Shown piece after piece: positions 33,821 through 42,997 of a DNA stretch of 64,000 nt. The translations under genes were made by a program, and so were the position numbers. The notes below the pieces were generated by a model, which saw nothing but the letters and a program-made list of their open reading frames with translations, searched no databases and was not told the DNA's origin. The first letter of the stretch is position 1, and each line of letters begins with the position of its first letter. Source of the DNA: GYS-P2D sp964522505. Lineage in GTDB: Bacteria; Bacteroidota; Bacteroidia; Chitinophagales; Saprospiraceae. The DNA lies in contig CAZFWJ010000003.1 in the NCBI GenBank assembly GCA_964522505.1, positions 37,098-101,097 of the forward strand, given 5' to 3'.

Positions 33821-36181
33821 TTATCTATTTACGCCTAGGGCCTTAAGAGTCTCGATATCCATACTTCCTATAGGAAGGTTATTGTCTCTCTGGAACTTAA
33901 CCATAGCGGCTTTAGTTCTTGCACCAATCTGACCATCTACTGGTCCTGCATCGTAACCTCTATCGTTAAGTGCTTGCTGCACTTGTCTGTAAAAAGAAGG
34001 AGTAATGTCTGCACTACAGATTACTTCTCTCCACTCTGTGAATCCACCAGCTTTAACTAAGTTTCTCTTAGTTACAGTGTTGTACTGTGCTGGGATCTCA
34101 GTAGTAGAAGTTGAAGCCGAAGAAGCTAACTTCTGGAAAGATCTTGTTTCATATACTTCTGGAATCGGAGCACTGCTCACGCTTGCATCAGAAGCTAATT
34201 TCTTGTAAGATCTTGTAGTGTACTGAGCTGGAACATCATCAGCGTTAACAGAAGCGTCTCTTACTAACTTCTGGTATGTTCTTGTCTCATATGTAGTACA
34301 ATCTCCACCGCTGTTGCTTTCACCTGACGTGATGAACTCAGTTCTTCTGTTAGTTCTTCTACCTGCAGCAGTTTCGTTTGTAGCGATAGGCTGAGCTTCA
34401 CCAGCGCCATCATAGCTTAATCTTGAAGCAGAAACGCCATCAGCAACTAATGCATCATAAACAGCCTTTGCTCTTCTTCTTGATAAATCTTCGTTGCTTG
34501 CTGCCGAACCTTGATTATCAGTATGTCCGATAAGTCTTGCACTTACACCTGGAGCTGCATCTAATCTTGATTTCAATCCCGCAATAGCAGCACTTGAACT
34601 AGCTGTTAATGTAGCTGATCCAGTTTGGAAGTTGATACCCTGAACAACGTTAGACTTGCCACAAGGAGCTTCTATAGTAGCCGCATCGCTAGCTAGCTTC
34701 GTGATTGTTCTTGTCGTATACTGAGCAGGTACTTCAACAACTGTAGTAGTAGCAGGAGATGCTAACTTCTTAATAGTTCTTGTCGTATACTGCGCAGGTA
34801 CTTCAACAGCTGTTGTACTTGCTGGAGTAGCAATCTTTCTGTATGTTCTTGTAGAATATTGAGCTGGTACTTGACTAGTGTATGTTGCAGCAGGTATGAT
34901 TAACTTCTTGTAAGTTCTTGTAGTGTACTTAGCTGCTACATCATTACTATTAGATCCAGCTGCAGAAGATAATACTTGGTAACTTCTTGTGCTATATTGT
35001 GCAGGAACCTCTACAGTTCTGATACAATCTTCTCCACTTGAAGTCCATCCAGCCTCACATGCTTGTCTTACTGACTTAGTAACCGTCTTAAATTGAGCAG
35101 GTACCTCAACAAGACACCATACTAAACAGTCGTTAGGATCAGCAGAAAGACAGTTTCTATCAGCTTTTTTCTTAACCCACTTAGTAGAAGCAGGGGAAGT
35201 TTGGATAGTCTCTGATACAGTCTCATAACCAGCAGGTTTTTTCTCGATACGTGTGCCAGCCTCCTTAGCCAATACTTGGTCTGTCTTAGTCTCATACTGT
35301 GCGGGGTAAGTAGACAGCGTGCTATACGCTTCTTGCTCTAATACTCTCTCAGTATAAGTGCCATATACATTACCATAACTGTCAGTTGATAACAATCTGC
35401 TCAATTGAGCACCACTTAATCTTGATCCAGAACCATCAGTTCTTCCACCACCATCAACAAGTGCCTTAAGAGCATTAAGCTCATCATTGTTAAAAGTTCT
35501 TGTGACACCGTTCACTGTGTAGCTATTGCCACCGTCATCCAACATTTTGAGTAATCCAGGGCCATTAGCGATAGCAGGGATCTGACCAGCAGTGCTGTAA
35601 GCCTCTTTAGTAAGGATTTGCTCAGTTACTGTTTCATAAGTTGCAGGAACAACTTTTAGAGTAGTGTAAGCATCTTTTACTAACACTTGCTCAGTTACTG
35701 TCTCAAAAGTTGCAGGAACAACCTGTAGTGTAGTATAAGCATCTTGTACTAATACTTGCTCAGTTACTGTCTCAAAAGTTGCAGGAACAATTGAAACCCC
35801 AGGTGCATCAACGAATTTGATTACTTGCTCTGAAGCAGGCTCAAATACAGCAGGTGAAGTAGATACCTGCTTGCCTGGATCTTGAGCCAACAATTGCTCA
35901 GACACAGTCTCGAAAGTTGCAGGAGTTACAGATAACGTCGTCGACGCTTCTTTTGCTAATACTTGTTCGCTTACAGACTCAAATGTTGCTGGAATAGTAG
36001 CTACCTTAGTAGTAGCTTCTTTTACTAAGACTTGCTCAGTAACCTGCTCATATTGATCTGCAATCAAACACTTAGCATAACATTTACCAGGCTCTGACGG
36101 CATGCCAGCTTCTGGTTGTGCGTAGACTTCTACTGCCAACAAGCAGATAAAAGTCATCAACAAAAAGTTAAGATTTTTCAT
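33821..36181 (-). CDS. Repeat-rich OmpA-family protein with C-terminal peptidoglycan-binding domain
   Basis: 786 residues with signal peptide (cleaved near VEVYAQ). Residues 44-200 and 280-330 hold copies of a roughly 22-25-residue repeat of the form PATFETVTEQVLVKDA. Residues 360-505 and 628-710 hold a related form, PAQYTTRTYKKLA. A unique segment with YTVNGVTRTFNNDEL lies at about 205-275. An OmpA-type peptidoglycan-binding domain occupies about 510-618 (GINFQTGSATLT, LIGHTDNQGSAASNEDLSRRRAKAV, GRRTNRRTEF). A PG_binding_1 domain ends the protein (residues 728-783, VQQALNDRGYDAGPVDGQIGARTKAAMVKFQ). An envelope role tying repeats to peptidoglycan is likely, but the repeat function is unknown. 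It has its own promoter box and strong terminator. Confidence 0.9.
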   Translation of the reverse strand: MKNLNFLLMTFICLLAVEVYAQPEAGMPSEPGKCYAKCLIADQYEQVTEQVLVKEATTKVATIPATFESVSEQVLAKEASTTLSVTPATFETVSEQLLAQDPGKQVSTSPAVFEPASEQVIKFVDAPGVSIVPATFETVTEQVLVQDAYTTLQVVPATFETVTEQVLVKDAYTTLKVVPATYETVTEQILTKEAYSTAGQIPAIANGPGLLKMLDDGGNSYTVNGVTRTFNNDELNALKALVDGGGRTDGSGSRLSGAQLSRLLSTDSYGNVYGTYTERVLEQEAYSTLSTYPAQYETKTDQVLAKEAGTRIEKKPAGYETVSETIQTSPASTKWVKKKADRNCLSADPNDCLVWCLVEVPAQFKTVTKSVRQACEAGWTSSGEDCIRTVEVPAQYSTRSYQVLSSAAGSNSNDVAAKYTTRTYKKLIIPAATYTSQVPAQYSTRTYRKIATPASTTAVEVPAQYTTRTIKKLASPATTTVVEVPAQYTTRTITKLASDAATIEAPCGKSNVVQGINFQTGSATLTASSSAAIAGLKSRLDAAPGVSARLIGHTDNQGSAASNEDLSRRRAKAVYDALVADGVSASRLSYDGAGEAQPIATNETAAGRRTNRRTEFITSGESNSGGDCTTYETRTYQKLVRDASVNADDVPAQYTTRSYKKLASDASVSSAPIPEVYETRSFQKLASSASTSTTEIPAQYNTVTKRNLVKAGGFTEWREVICSADITPSFYRQVQQALNDRGYDAGPVDGQIGARTKAAMVKFQRDNNLPIGSMDIETLKALGVNR
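33900..36060 (-). repeat. Degenerate tandem repeats coding for ~22-25-residue PAxYxTxT units
   Basis: About 66-75 bp units recur in two tracts separated by the OmpA domain. On the plus strand the phrase for TVTEQVL (acttgctcagttactgtctc) recurs nearly unchanged at several positions between 35680 and 35770, so the copies are similar at the DNA level too. I count roughly 18 units by eye. Confidence 0.8.
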
Positions 36182-36237
36182 AATAATTTTGAAAGCATTT
36201 AATTAAATAATATTGAAGTATTCAGAATTATGGTCCG

Positions 36238-36245
36238 CAAAAGTA
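36238..36245 (-). promoter_or_regulatory. -7 promoter box of the repeat-rich OmpA gene
   Basis: The minus strand reads TACTTTTG followed by C, matching TAnnTTTG. Predicted transcription begins near 36234, giving a leader of about 53 nt. It lies just downstream of the HD-domain gene stop (36250). Confidence 0.55.
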
Positions 36246-36249
36246 ACCA

Positions 36250-37443
36250 TTAAATTTTTATTTCCTTTGGGTACGAAATATAGTTTGTTTGCGAATATGC
36301 TCCTTTAGACGCAATTTCTATCATTGGTATATATTTTTCGGTATTACCCCCTTTATGTAGAATCATAATGGGCTTATTGGTATCATAAACTTTATGGCTG
36401 TCCATTCCGATTATCACAGTTTTGCTGGCTTCAGTGGGGCTGATCTCAAGCAAACTTTCAGATTTATGACGCAATGACTCGATAAAGTCACCCGATATAA
36501 GTGCTTCGCTAAAAACTGTTCTTAGCAATCTCCGATTGAGAATACCAGACGCCATATATCTACAAATAAAATTATCATCTTTTACGTGATTTTTGAGTAA
36601 AGTGATGATATCATTATCATCGAGTAATGCAAAGCTTTCAAGCGAGTCGCCAGATAGTGGTACATGGCTTCGAATTAAGCTATTGAGAAGCGAATAGTCT
36701 TCATCATGATCTGATAACTTATCCTTGTACTCATCAAAGAATGAGACAAGCATCGACTCAGCGCTCACAGCAGTCTTATGGAGATAGACTTGACGGTACA
36801 TCAAGTGTCTTGACATGAAGAATTTATCTACGCTGTAGCGACCTTTGGCTTCAACGACTAACTTTTCATGTTGAACATTCATCATCTTAACGATGCGGTC
36901 ATATCCGATAACACCCTCGGCCACTCCGGAATAGTAGCTGTCTCTACTTAGGTAATCCATCCTATCTACGTCCAACTGGCTGGATAGCATTTGATGTAGA
37001 AATGGACGATCATATTTGTCTTGAAAAATTATAATAGCTAAATCAAGTCTGCCCTCCAGTTCATTGTTCAACAGATGCATCATTTGGAGAGTGATTTCTT
37101 CATGGCTGACAGGAAGGATCTTCCTCTCAAGTGCATGCGAAAAAGGGCCATGACCTATATCGTGGAGTAAGGCTGCAGCACAAGTTGCTTCATATTCTTC
37201 ATCAGAGATATCTATACCTTTGATTCTTAGATTTTGGATGAGTTCTGAACATAGATGTGCTACTCCCATAGAGTGATGAAATCTAGTATGTACTGCCCCT
37301 GGGTAAACTAGCGAAGACAAACCGACTTGAGATATGCGCCTCAGACGTTGGAAGAATCTGTGATCTATTAGCTCATAGATTAACTCAGTTGGAAATGTGA
37401 TCAACCCGTATATAGGATCATTAAATACTTTGATCTTAGACAT
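36250..37443 (-). CDS. HD-domain phosphohydrolase (SAMHD1/dGTPase-like)
   Basis: 397 residues. The HD motif is split as in dNTP triphosphohydrolases: RFHHSMGVAHL, then LLHDIGHGPFSHALE and later LDVDRMDYLSRDSYYSGV. The opening KVFNDPIYGLITFPTELIYELIDHRFFQRLRRI is typical of this widely distributed family. It may hydrolyse dNTPs or another nucleotide; the substrate is not shown by sequence. It is divergent from porX. Confidence 0.88.
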   Translation of the reverse strand: MSKIKVFNDPIYGLITFPTELIYELIDHRFFQRLRRISQVGLSSLVYPGAVHTRFHHSMGVAHLCSELIQNLRIKGIDISDEEYEATCAAALLHDIGHGPFSHALERKILPVSHEEITLQMMHLLNNELEGRLDLAIIIFQDKYDRPFLHQMLSSQLDVDRMDYLSRDSYYSGVAEGVIGYDRIVKMMNVQHEKLVVEAKGRYSVDKFFMSRHLMYRQVYLHKTAVSAESMLVSFFDEYKDKLSDHDEDYSLLNSLIRSHVPLSGDSLESFALLDDNDIITLLKNHVKDDNFICRYMASGILNRRLLRTVFSEALISGDFIESLRHKSESLLEISPTEASKTVIIGMDSHKVYDTNKPIMILHKGGNTEKYIPMIEIASKGAYSQTNYISYPKEIKI

Positions 37444-37471
37444 TATACTCTAAACAACCATTTTCGTACCA

Positions 37472-37479
37472 CAAATTTA
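37472..37479 (-). promoter_or_regulatory. -7 promoter box of the HD-domain gene
   Basis: The minus strand reads TAAATTTG, matching TAnnTTTG. It would give a leader of about 25 nt before the ATG at 37443. No -33 element is seen. Confidence 0.35.
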
Positions 37480-37603
37480 TTAATGACTTATCATCTATTG
37501 TAATATGCGCTATTCTACCACCGTTAAAGGTTGGCGAATCATAAGACATTGCGCTCTTATTGATCAAAAACATAAGTTCTAATTCAAATCACAAAATTAC
37601 TGG

Positions 37604-39157
37604 ATGAGTAAGATCAGAATCCTTTGGGCCGATGATGAAATTGATATGCTGAAACCTCAGCTGTTTTTTCTTGAGAAGAAGGGGTATGAAGTTGTTACCG
37701 TAACGAATGGTCATGATGCAATTGAAACCTTTGAAGAGGAAAAGAATATAGATGTAGTCTTCTTGGACGAATCTATGCCTGGGATCTCGGGTCTTGAAAC
37801 CTTAAGTGAGATTAAGTCTCGCAATAGTAACACGCCGATAGTGATGATCACTAAGAACGAAGCCGAAAATCTAATGGAAGAGGCTATCGGTTCACAAATC
37901 GACGATTATCTGATCAAACCCGTAAATCCGAACCAGATATTGATGACGCTCAAAAAACTCATCGATAATGAAAGGCTTGTAGAGGAAAAAACTGTTACCG
38001 ACTATCAGGTTGATTTCAGAAAAATACTAATGGAGATTAACAGTGGTTTGGATATAGAGGGCTGGGTAGATATCTATAAAAAAATTATTTCTTGGGAGCT
38101 CAAACTCGACGAGTCTAACTCACAGGAAATGATGGATATCTTAACCATGCAAAAGACGGAAGCTAATTCGGAGTTTTCGAAGTTTATCATCAAGAACTAT
38201 CCAAATTGGTTTGGAGGCGAAGATGGACCCACAATGAGTCACAACTTGTTTAAGAATAAATTACTGCCACATCTCGGTGATGATCAACCGACGGTTGTAT
38301 TCTTACTGGATAATCTGAGATTTGATCAATGGAAAATCATTGAACCGGCTGTATCCAGTATGTTCAGAGTTGAGGAAGAAGATTTTTTCTACAGCATATT
38401 GCCTACATGTACTCAGTATAGTCGCAATGCGATTTTTGCAGGCATGACTCCAGCAGATATTAAGAAGCATTACAGCTCATGGTGGAAGGATGATATCGAT
38501 GAAGGGGGTAAGAATTTGTTTGAATCACAATTATTAGATTCTCAGCTTAATAGGCTCTTGCGCAAGAAAATTGAATCTCATTATGTAAAGGTTACTAATG
38601 TAGCCGCCGCCAGACAGTTAAATGAGGATGTCCTAAATTATCTCCAAAATGACCTAACAGTTGTCGTCTATAACTTTATCGATATGCTCTCACATGCTCG
38701 TACTGAGATGGAGGTGTTAAAGGAGTTGGCCTCTGATGAGCGCGCTTATAGATCTCTGACACTTTCATGGTTTAAGAACTCACCGCTTAGTTCCGCCCTG
38801 GAGAAGCTTAGAGATAAAAAAGTCAAGGTATTTATCACTACAGATCATGGTACAATCCGCGTTCATCGACCTAGTAAGGTTGTCGGAGATAAAAATACGA
38901 CCACGAATCTCAGATATAAGATGGGACGTAATCTCAATTATGACAGGAAGGATGTCCTAGAGATATCCGATCCACATACCGTAGGATTACCGAAGACCAA
39001 TATCAGTAGTCGGTATATATTCGCTAAAGAGGATAGGTTCTTCCTATACCCTAATAACTATAATCGCTACAACAAACTATACAATAATACCTTCCAACAT
39101 GGAGGTATTTCTTTAGAAGAGATTGTGTGTCCGTTCGTGCGATTATCTCCTAAGTAA
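37604..39157 (+). CDS. porX: PorX, response regulator with PglZ-type effector domain (T9SS regulator)
   Basis: 517 residues. Residues 4-122 are a receiver domain: acidic pocket WADDE at 8-12, phospho-acceptor D55 in VVFLDESMPG, and the conserved lysine in DDYLIKPVNP. A helical linker follows. From about residue 200 the protein is PglZ-like, of the alkaline phosphatase superfamily: VFLLDNLRFDQWK, PTCTQYSRNAIFAGM, YNFIDMLSHARTEM and ITTDHGTIRVH supply metal-site residues. This layout is that of PorX, which with sensor PorY controls T9SS genes in P. gingivalis (family knowledge). No PorY-type kinase lies in the window. It abuts the convergent tatC gene with no spacer. Confidence 0.95.
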   Translation: MSKIRILWADDEIDMLKPQLFFLEKKGYEVVTVTNGHDAIETFEEEKNIDVVFLDESMPGISGLETLSEIKSRNSNTPIVMITKNEAENLMEEAIGSQIDDYLIKPVNPNQILMTLKKLIDNERLVEEKTVTDYQVDFRKILMEINSGLDIEGWVDIYKKIISWELKLDESNSQEMMDILTMQKTEANSEFSKFIIKNYPNWFGGEDGPTMSHNLFKNKLLPHLGDDQPTVVFLLDNLRFDQWKIIEPAVSSMFRVEEEDFFYSILPTCTQYSRNAIFAGMTPADIKKHYSSWWKDDIDEGGKNLFESQLLDSQLNRLLRKKIESHYVKVTNVAAARQLNEDVLNYLQNDLTVVVYNFIDMLSHARTEMEVLKELASDERAYRSLTLSWFKNSPLSSALEKLRDKKVKVFITTDHGTIRVHRPSKVVGDKNTTTNLRYKMGRNLNYDRKDVLEISDPHTVGLPKTNISSRYIFAKEDRFFLYPNNYNRYNKLYNNTFQHGGISLEEIVCPFVRLSPK

Positions 39158-39976
39158 TTAGTCTTGCTCGGCACGTTTCTTTTCGATGCGCTTGACGGCG
39201 ATAATGCCTATCTGGTATAAACCCATAAGAGGTATAGCTATTAAGAACTGTGTGATCACATCTGGAGGGGTGATGATTGCAGCCATAATGAATATTACCA
39301 CCACAGCATGCCTCCTGAATCTCTTCATGGTGTCGGACCCAATTATTCCAGCCTTACCCAAGAAGTAAGCAACCACAGGTAGCTGAAATACCATCCCAGT
39401 TGGTAGGGTAATCATAGTCATATAAGACACATATGAAGATAATGTGGTAGAAACAGGTGCATCGTCAGTCCCAAATTCGTAACCAGCTAAGAAACTTATT
39501 GCAAATGGAGCGATTATAAAATACCCAAAGATTACTCCTAAGAAAAAAAGAACGGTACAAATAGCTACCATGCCTCGGGTGGCTTTTTTCTCGTGATCAT
39601 AGAGGCCTGGTTTAATGAATCGCCAGAATTCCCAGAAAATATATGGGAATCCCAATATGATTCCTAACCAAATAGAAGTCTTAAGATGGGTGAAGAATCG
39701 TTCGCCGAGATCTTTATATATAAACTTAAACTGAGGGACTTCGCAGAAAACACCAAAATACTCACAGATAAACTGATAAGTCGGGAAAGTCTTGAAACGA
39801 GGTGCAAATAAGATCTTTTCGACTATGTGACTTTGCCAAAATACGACAATACCGATAATCACGATAGCTCCAACAGACCTAATTATATGCCACCTTAGTT
39901 CCTCGAGATGATCGAGGAAGCTCATCTCTTTTTCGGAGGAAGGAGCAGGGTTTTCGCCTTTTAGTTGTTTTGGCAT
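39158..39976 (-). CDS. tatC: Sec-independent (Tat) protein translocase subunit TatC
   Basis: 272 residues from the ATG at 39976. A TTG one codon earlier is possible. TatC binds twin-arginine signal peptides in the inner membrane. MSFLDHLEELRWHIIRSV is the conserved cytoplasmic N-terminus. Six membrane helices follow, with typical loops (FWEFWRFIKPGLYDHEKKATR, FGYFIIAPFAISFLAGYEFG) and a conserved PDVITQFLIAIPL helix. A tatA/B gene is not adjacent. The promoter box lies only 4 bp upstream of the start, so the message may be leaderless. Confidence 0.96.
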   Translation of the reverse strand: MPKQLKGENPAPSSEKEMSFLDHLEELRWHIIRSVGAIVIIGIVVFWQSHIVEKILFAPRFKTFPTYQFICEYFGVFCEVPQFKFIYKDLGERFFTHLKTSIWLGIILGFPYIFWEFWRFIKPGLYDHEKKATRGMVAICTVLFFLGVIFGYFIIAPFAISFLAGYEFGTDDAPVSTTLSSYVSYMTMITLPTGMVFQLPVVAYFLGKAGIIGSDTMKRFRRHAVVVIFIMAAIITPPDVITQFLIAIPLMGLYQIGIIAVKRIEKKRAEQD

Positions 39977-39980
39977 CAAT

Positions 39981-39988
39981 CAAAGGTA
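39981..39988 (-). promoter_or_regulatory. -7 promoter box of tatC, giving a very short or absent leader
   Basis: The minus strand reads TACCTTTG, an exact TAnnTTTG. With the usual 4-7-nt distance, transcription starts within about 39974-39977, at the ATG itself. Confidence 0.45.
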
Positions 39989-40035
39989 TCATTAACAGAC
40001 GGCAAGTATTATTATGTTTTTCTATAATTCCAAGT

Positions 40036-40063
40036 TTTGCCAATAACTTTTATTCCATCTTTG
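40036..40063 (+). promoter_or_regulatory. Possible promoter of the antiporter gene
   Basis: TTTG at 40036-40039 and CATCTTTG at 40056-40063 with a 16-bp spacer. The second element differs from TAnnTTTG at one base. The leader would be about 20 nt. Confidence 0.3.
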
Positions 40064-40088
40064 CTCGGCTAAACGATTTACGCTCTAC

Positions 40089-41003
40089 ATGTTAAGTTCG
40101 ATTGTCATTTTCATTGTTAGTCTTGCTTTACTGATATTTTCCTCTGACCGCTTCATTGGAGCATCAGAAAAAATAGGTCTGGGATTCGGCGTTTCTCCAT
40201 TTATTATCGGAGTGACTGTCGTGGCATTCGGGACAAGTCTACCTGAACTTATGACCTCGATTGTATCAGTATATTATGGAAGTAGTGAGATCGTAGTAGG
40301 CAATGTGATCGGGAGCAACATTACTAATATATTACTGGTTGTTGGGATTTCTGGAGTCATCTCTGGAGATATGATAATCAAACGAAACCTAATTGGTGAA
40401 GATATTCCAATGCTCATTGCTTCGGCCTTATTGCTCTGGTTTTGTCTACAGGATTTATCATTTTCTTTAGTAGAGGCTATTCTGTTTTGTATTGCATTAA
40501 TCATATTTCTATGGAATTGTATCAGAAGTGGAACAATAGAACAAGCCGAAGGCTCAATAAAAGCGACATGGAAAGAATATTTCATTGTAGTGTTGGGGGC
40601 AATAGGCATTTATTTCGGAGCTTCTTACACCGTGTCTTCGATATCTGAGATTTCTAGACTGATAGGGGTTAATCCAGAAGTCGTTTCGCTATCAGCATTA
40701 GCATTAGGAACTTCTTTGCCGGAGGTTGTTGTAAGTGTGGCGGCTTGCAAGCGAGGTTTAGCAGGAATGGCACTCGGTAATGTGATCGGCTCTAACATCT
40801 TTAATACTTATGCGGTAATGGCCATTCCATCTTTCTGCGGGTCTCTTGTGATTCCTGCTTCGATCCTTGAGTTTAGTCTACCATTTATGGTAGCCGTATC
40901 TTTTCTTTTTATGATTATGTCTATATCTAAGAGGATAAACTTTTTTCAAGGGTGCTTGCTCCTTATCTTTTATGCATTCTTTCTTACAGAATTATTTACT
41001 TAA
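40089..41003 (+). CDS. Calcium/sodium antiporter (CaCA family, YrbG-like)
   Basis: 304 residues with about 10 membrane helices in two inverted halves. Each half carries the ion-binding alpha repeat: VAFGTSLPELMTSIVS with GNVIGSNITNILLV, and ALGTSLPEVVVSVAA with GNVIGSNIFNTYAV. The matching pair is diagnostic of the CaCA superfamily. It exchanges Ca2+ for Na+ or H+ across the inner membrane. It is divergent from tatC. Confidence 0.95.
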   Translation: MLSSIVIFIVSLALLIFSSDRFIGASEKIGLGFGVSPFIIGVTVVAFGTSLPELMTSIVSVYYGSSEIVVGNVIGSNITNILLVVGISGVISGDMIIKRNLIGEDIPMLIASALLLWFCLQDLSFSLVEAILFCIALIIFLWNCIRSGTIEQAEGSIKATWKEYFIVVLGAIGIYFGASYTVSSISEISRLIGVNPEVVSLSALALGTSLPEVVVSVAACKRGLAGMALGNVIGSNIFNTYAVMAIPSFCGSLVIPASILEFSLPFMVAVSFLFMIMSISKRINFFQGCLLLIFYAFFLTELFT

Positions 41004-41023
41004 TTGCAGCGTTACAATACCGC

Positions 41024-42259
41024 ATGAAAAAATTCTTCATTTACATTGTAGCTTCAACCATACTATCATTCTTGGCTATAACTTCATTGTTTGCACAAGT
41101 TAGTCCAGTTGCATCCTACAGCATGGATAACTGTTCGTTGGATGATGAAGTTGGTGGATTTGACGGGTTCGTTTTCGGCAATTTGTGTGCCTGTGGAGCT
41201 TCATCTAATGGCTTAGAATTTTCGGGCAATCAAGTAGGAGATTTCAATCCAGGCCTAACAGATGTCTTTGGGTCTGACTACACAGTAAGTTTCTATGCTT
41301 CATTTAATCAGACCGTTACGCAATCAATGGATATACTTTCTATCGCAGAAACTTGCAATAGTGATACAGCACTATTGATAAGATATCTCCCTGATTTTAA
41401 TGTGGTCAGAATCAGATTTTCAGACAACGCTGATAATAGGATAGATTTAAGCGCCGAAATTGAGCAACCAGGTTGTTTAAGTCATATCGTATACGCAGTA
41501 GAGGGCAGTACAGGCCGTCTATATATTAATAGTGTTTTAATGGATGAGCAGTCAGGTAGATCACCATTTACCTTTAATCCACCAGATGGTATAGATTTGC
41601 GATTAGCTGATTCTCCATGCAATGATATACCCATAGGCGGAGATACTCGATTCGCAGGTGTCATAGATGAATTGAGAATATTTGATAGGGCGCTACTATT
41701 AAGGGAGATAAGGTCTATAGATATTAGACCTAATCAGATCCTGCTCAATGACACCACTATATTTGAAGGACAATCAATCGTATTTAATACCGGACAGATA
41801 TGCACGGATATGTTCGCTTGGTCGCCAGTTGATGGACTGAACGACCCGTCTATTAGTGAACCAGTGGCGAGTCCAGCGTTAGGCACCAATGTGTTCACAT
41901 TGATTATTGACGACGGTAGTTGCATGATTACTGATGATATAGTTATCAATGTCGTAGATAGAGATGTTGTGAGTTGCTCTGATCTTGTTTTACCCAATAC
42001 ATTTACACCTAATGGTGATGGGGTAAATGATGTTTTTGGCATCAGTAACCCTTTCTTAATAGATCAGTTGATTTCGTTTGAGATATTTGACAAGTGGGGT
42101 GGACGAATCTTTCAAACTAATGATGTATCAGGGACTTGGAATGGTCGACGCTTGGATAGTGGCATCGAGGTGGGAAACAGTCCCTATGTTTACAAAGTCT
42201 CCTATACCTGCGAAGGCAATAATGAAGTGGTAACAGGTGTTGTGAATGTTTTGCGTTAA
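41024..42259 (+). CDS. LamG-domain surface protein with T9SS type B (CHU_C) sorting domain
   Basis: About 411 residues from the ATG at 41024, which gives MKKFFIYIVASTILSFLAITSLFAQ, a good signal peptide. The frame extends further upstream but into the antiporter gene. Residues about 30-220 form a concanavalin-like/LamG fold (SPVASYSMDNCSLDDEVGGF, YTVSFYASFNQT, FAGVIDELRIFDRAL). An Ig-like segment follows. The last 90 residues are the gliding-motility CHU_C domain (LPNTFTPNGDGVNDVFGI, FEIFDKWGGRIFQTND, SPYVYKVSYTC, VVNVLR), so it is predicted to be exported by the T9SS. Ligand unknown. Confidence 0.9.
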   Translation: MKKFFIYIVASTILSFLAITSLFAQVSPVASYSMDNCSLDDEVGGFDGFVFGNLCACGASSNGLEFSGNQVGDFNPGLTDVFGSDYTVSFYASFNQTVTQSMDILSIAETCNSDTALLIRYLPDFNVVRIRFSDNADNRIDLSAEIEQPGCLSHIVYAVEGSTGRLYINSVLMDEQSGRSPFTFNPPDGIDLRLADSPCNDIPIGGDTRFAGVIDELRIFDRALLLREIRSIDIRPNQILLNDTTIFEGQSIVFNTGQICTDMFAWSPVDGLNDPSISEPVASPALGTNVFTLIIDDGSCMITDDIVINVVDRDVVSCSDLVLPNTFTPNGDGVNDVFGISNPFLIDQLISFEIFDKWGGRIFQTNDVSGTWNGRRLDSGIEVGNSPYVYKVSYTCEGNNEVVTGVVNVLR

Positions 42260-42304
42260 GAACCAATTTCAATAATGTAAGTAAGGATTGTTAACTTCGT
42301 CTTG

Positions 42305-42979
42305 ATGAATATTTCGTTCAAGTTGATTTCTGTTCTATGTGCAACCGCACTATTTTCTTGTCAAAGAACTGGATCCCAAAGCTCAGATACTGATGGGAAT
42401 CACACTATTTTCAGCGAGGAATATGTTGCTGGAGATACGATATCGACTCATAAAGAGGATTTCGATATTGACAAATTTATAAAAGAAAAGAAAAATGCTG
42501 AACAGCTAGCAGAGTTGGAGACAGATAGAAACATTGCACCTAAATCAGCCCCAAAAGAAGAGGTAAAGATTTCAACTAAACCAAAGAAGAAAAGTGTTAG
42601 CAAGGCAGTTAAAAAGTACTATCCTCAGATTGAGTTTTTAGAGGAGACCTATGAGGTTGGAGATATAGTCGAAGGTGATGTAATTAAGCATATTTTCAAA
42701 TTCAAAAATACAGGCAAAGCCCCTTTGAATGTTGAAAAAGCAGAGGGCACCTGTGGTTGTACCCAGCCTTCATATCCATTTCTTGCCATTGCGCCAGGAG
42801 AAGTTGGCCAAATCGGAGTACACTATCATTCGGTTGGAAAATCAGGGTCACAAAAGCCTGAGATTGTCGTTTACTCTGACGCTAAGAATGAACCGATAAA
42901 ATCACTATATCTCGAACTTAATGTTAGAGATAAACCCGTTGAAATTTCTGTAGACTCTGTCCAACTTAAAGAAGGATAG
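42305..42979 (+). CDS. DUF1573 lipoprotein
   Basis: About 224 residues. The ATG at 42305 is chosen over a TTG just before it. The lipobox is ATALFSC. A charged, lysine-rich linker (residues about 55-105, KEKKNAEQLAELETDRN) precedes a DUF1573 domain (residues about 107-215): EETYEVGDIVEGDVIKHIF, FKNTGKAPLNVEKAEGTCGCT and YPFLAIAPGEVGQI. DUF1573 is an Ig-like domain common in Bacteroidota, without known activity. It is convergent with the large SprB-repeat gene, 18 bp apart. Confidence 0.85.
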   Translation: MNISFKLISVLCATALFSCQRTGSQSSDTDGNHTIFSEEYVAGDTISTHKEDFDIDKFIKEKKNAEQLAELETDRNIAPKSAPKEEVKISTKPKKKSVSKAVKKYYPQIEFLEETYEVGDIVEGDVIKHIFKFKNTGKAPLNVEKAEGTCGCTQPSYPFLAIAPGEVGQIGVHYHSVGKSGSQKPEIVVYSDAKNEPIKSLYLELNVRDKPVEISVDSVQLKEG

Positions 42980-42997
42980 CGTCCATTATATTATTAA

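Noticed and set aside
33744..33932. 62-codon plus-strand frame
   Set aside because: It runs through the terminator and the 3' end of the OmpA gene; it is an antisense shadow.
33900..36060. CRISPR-like appearance of repeats on the plus strand
   Set aside because: The units are coding repeats of varying sequence inside an open frame; there are no unique spacers or cas genes.
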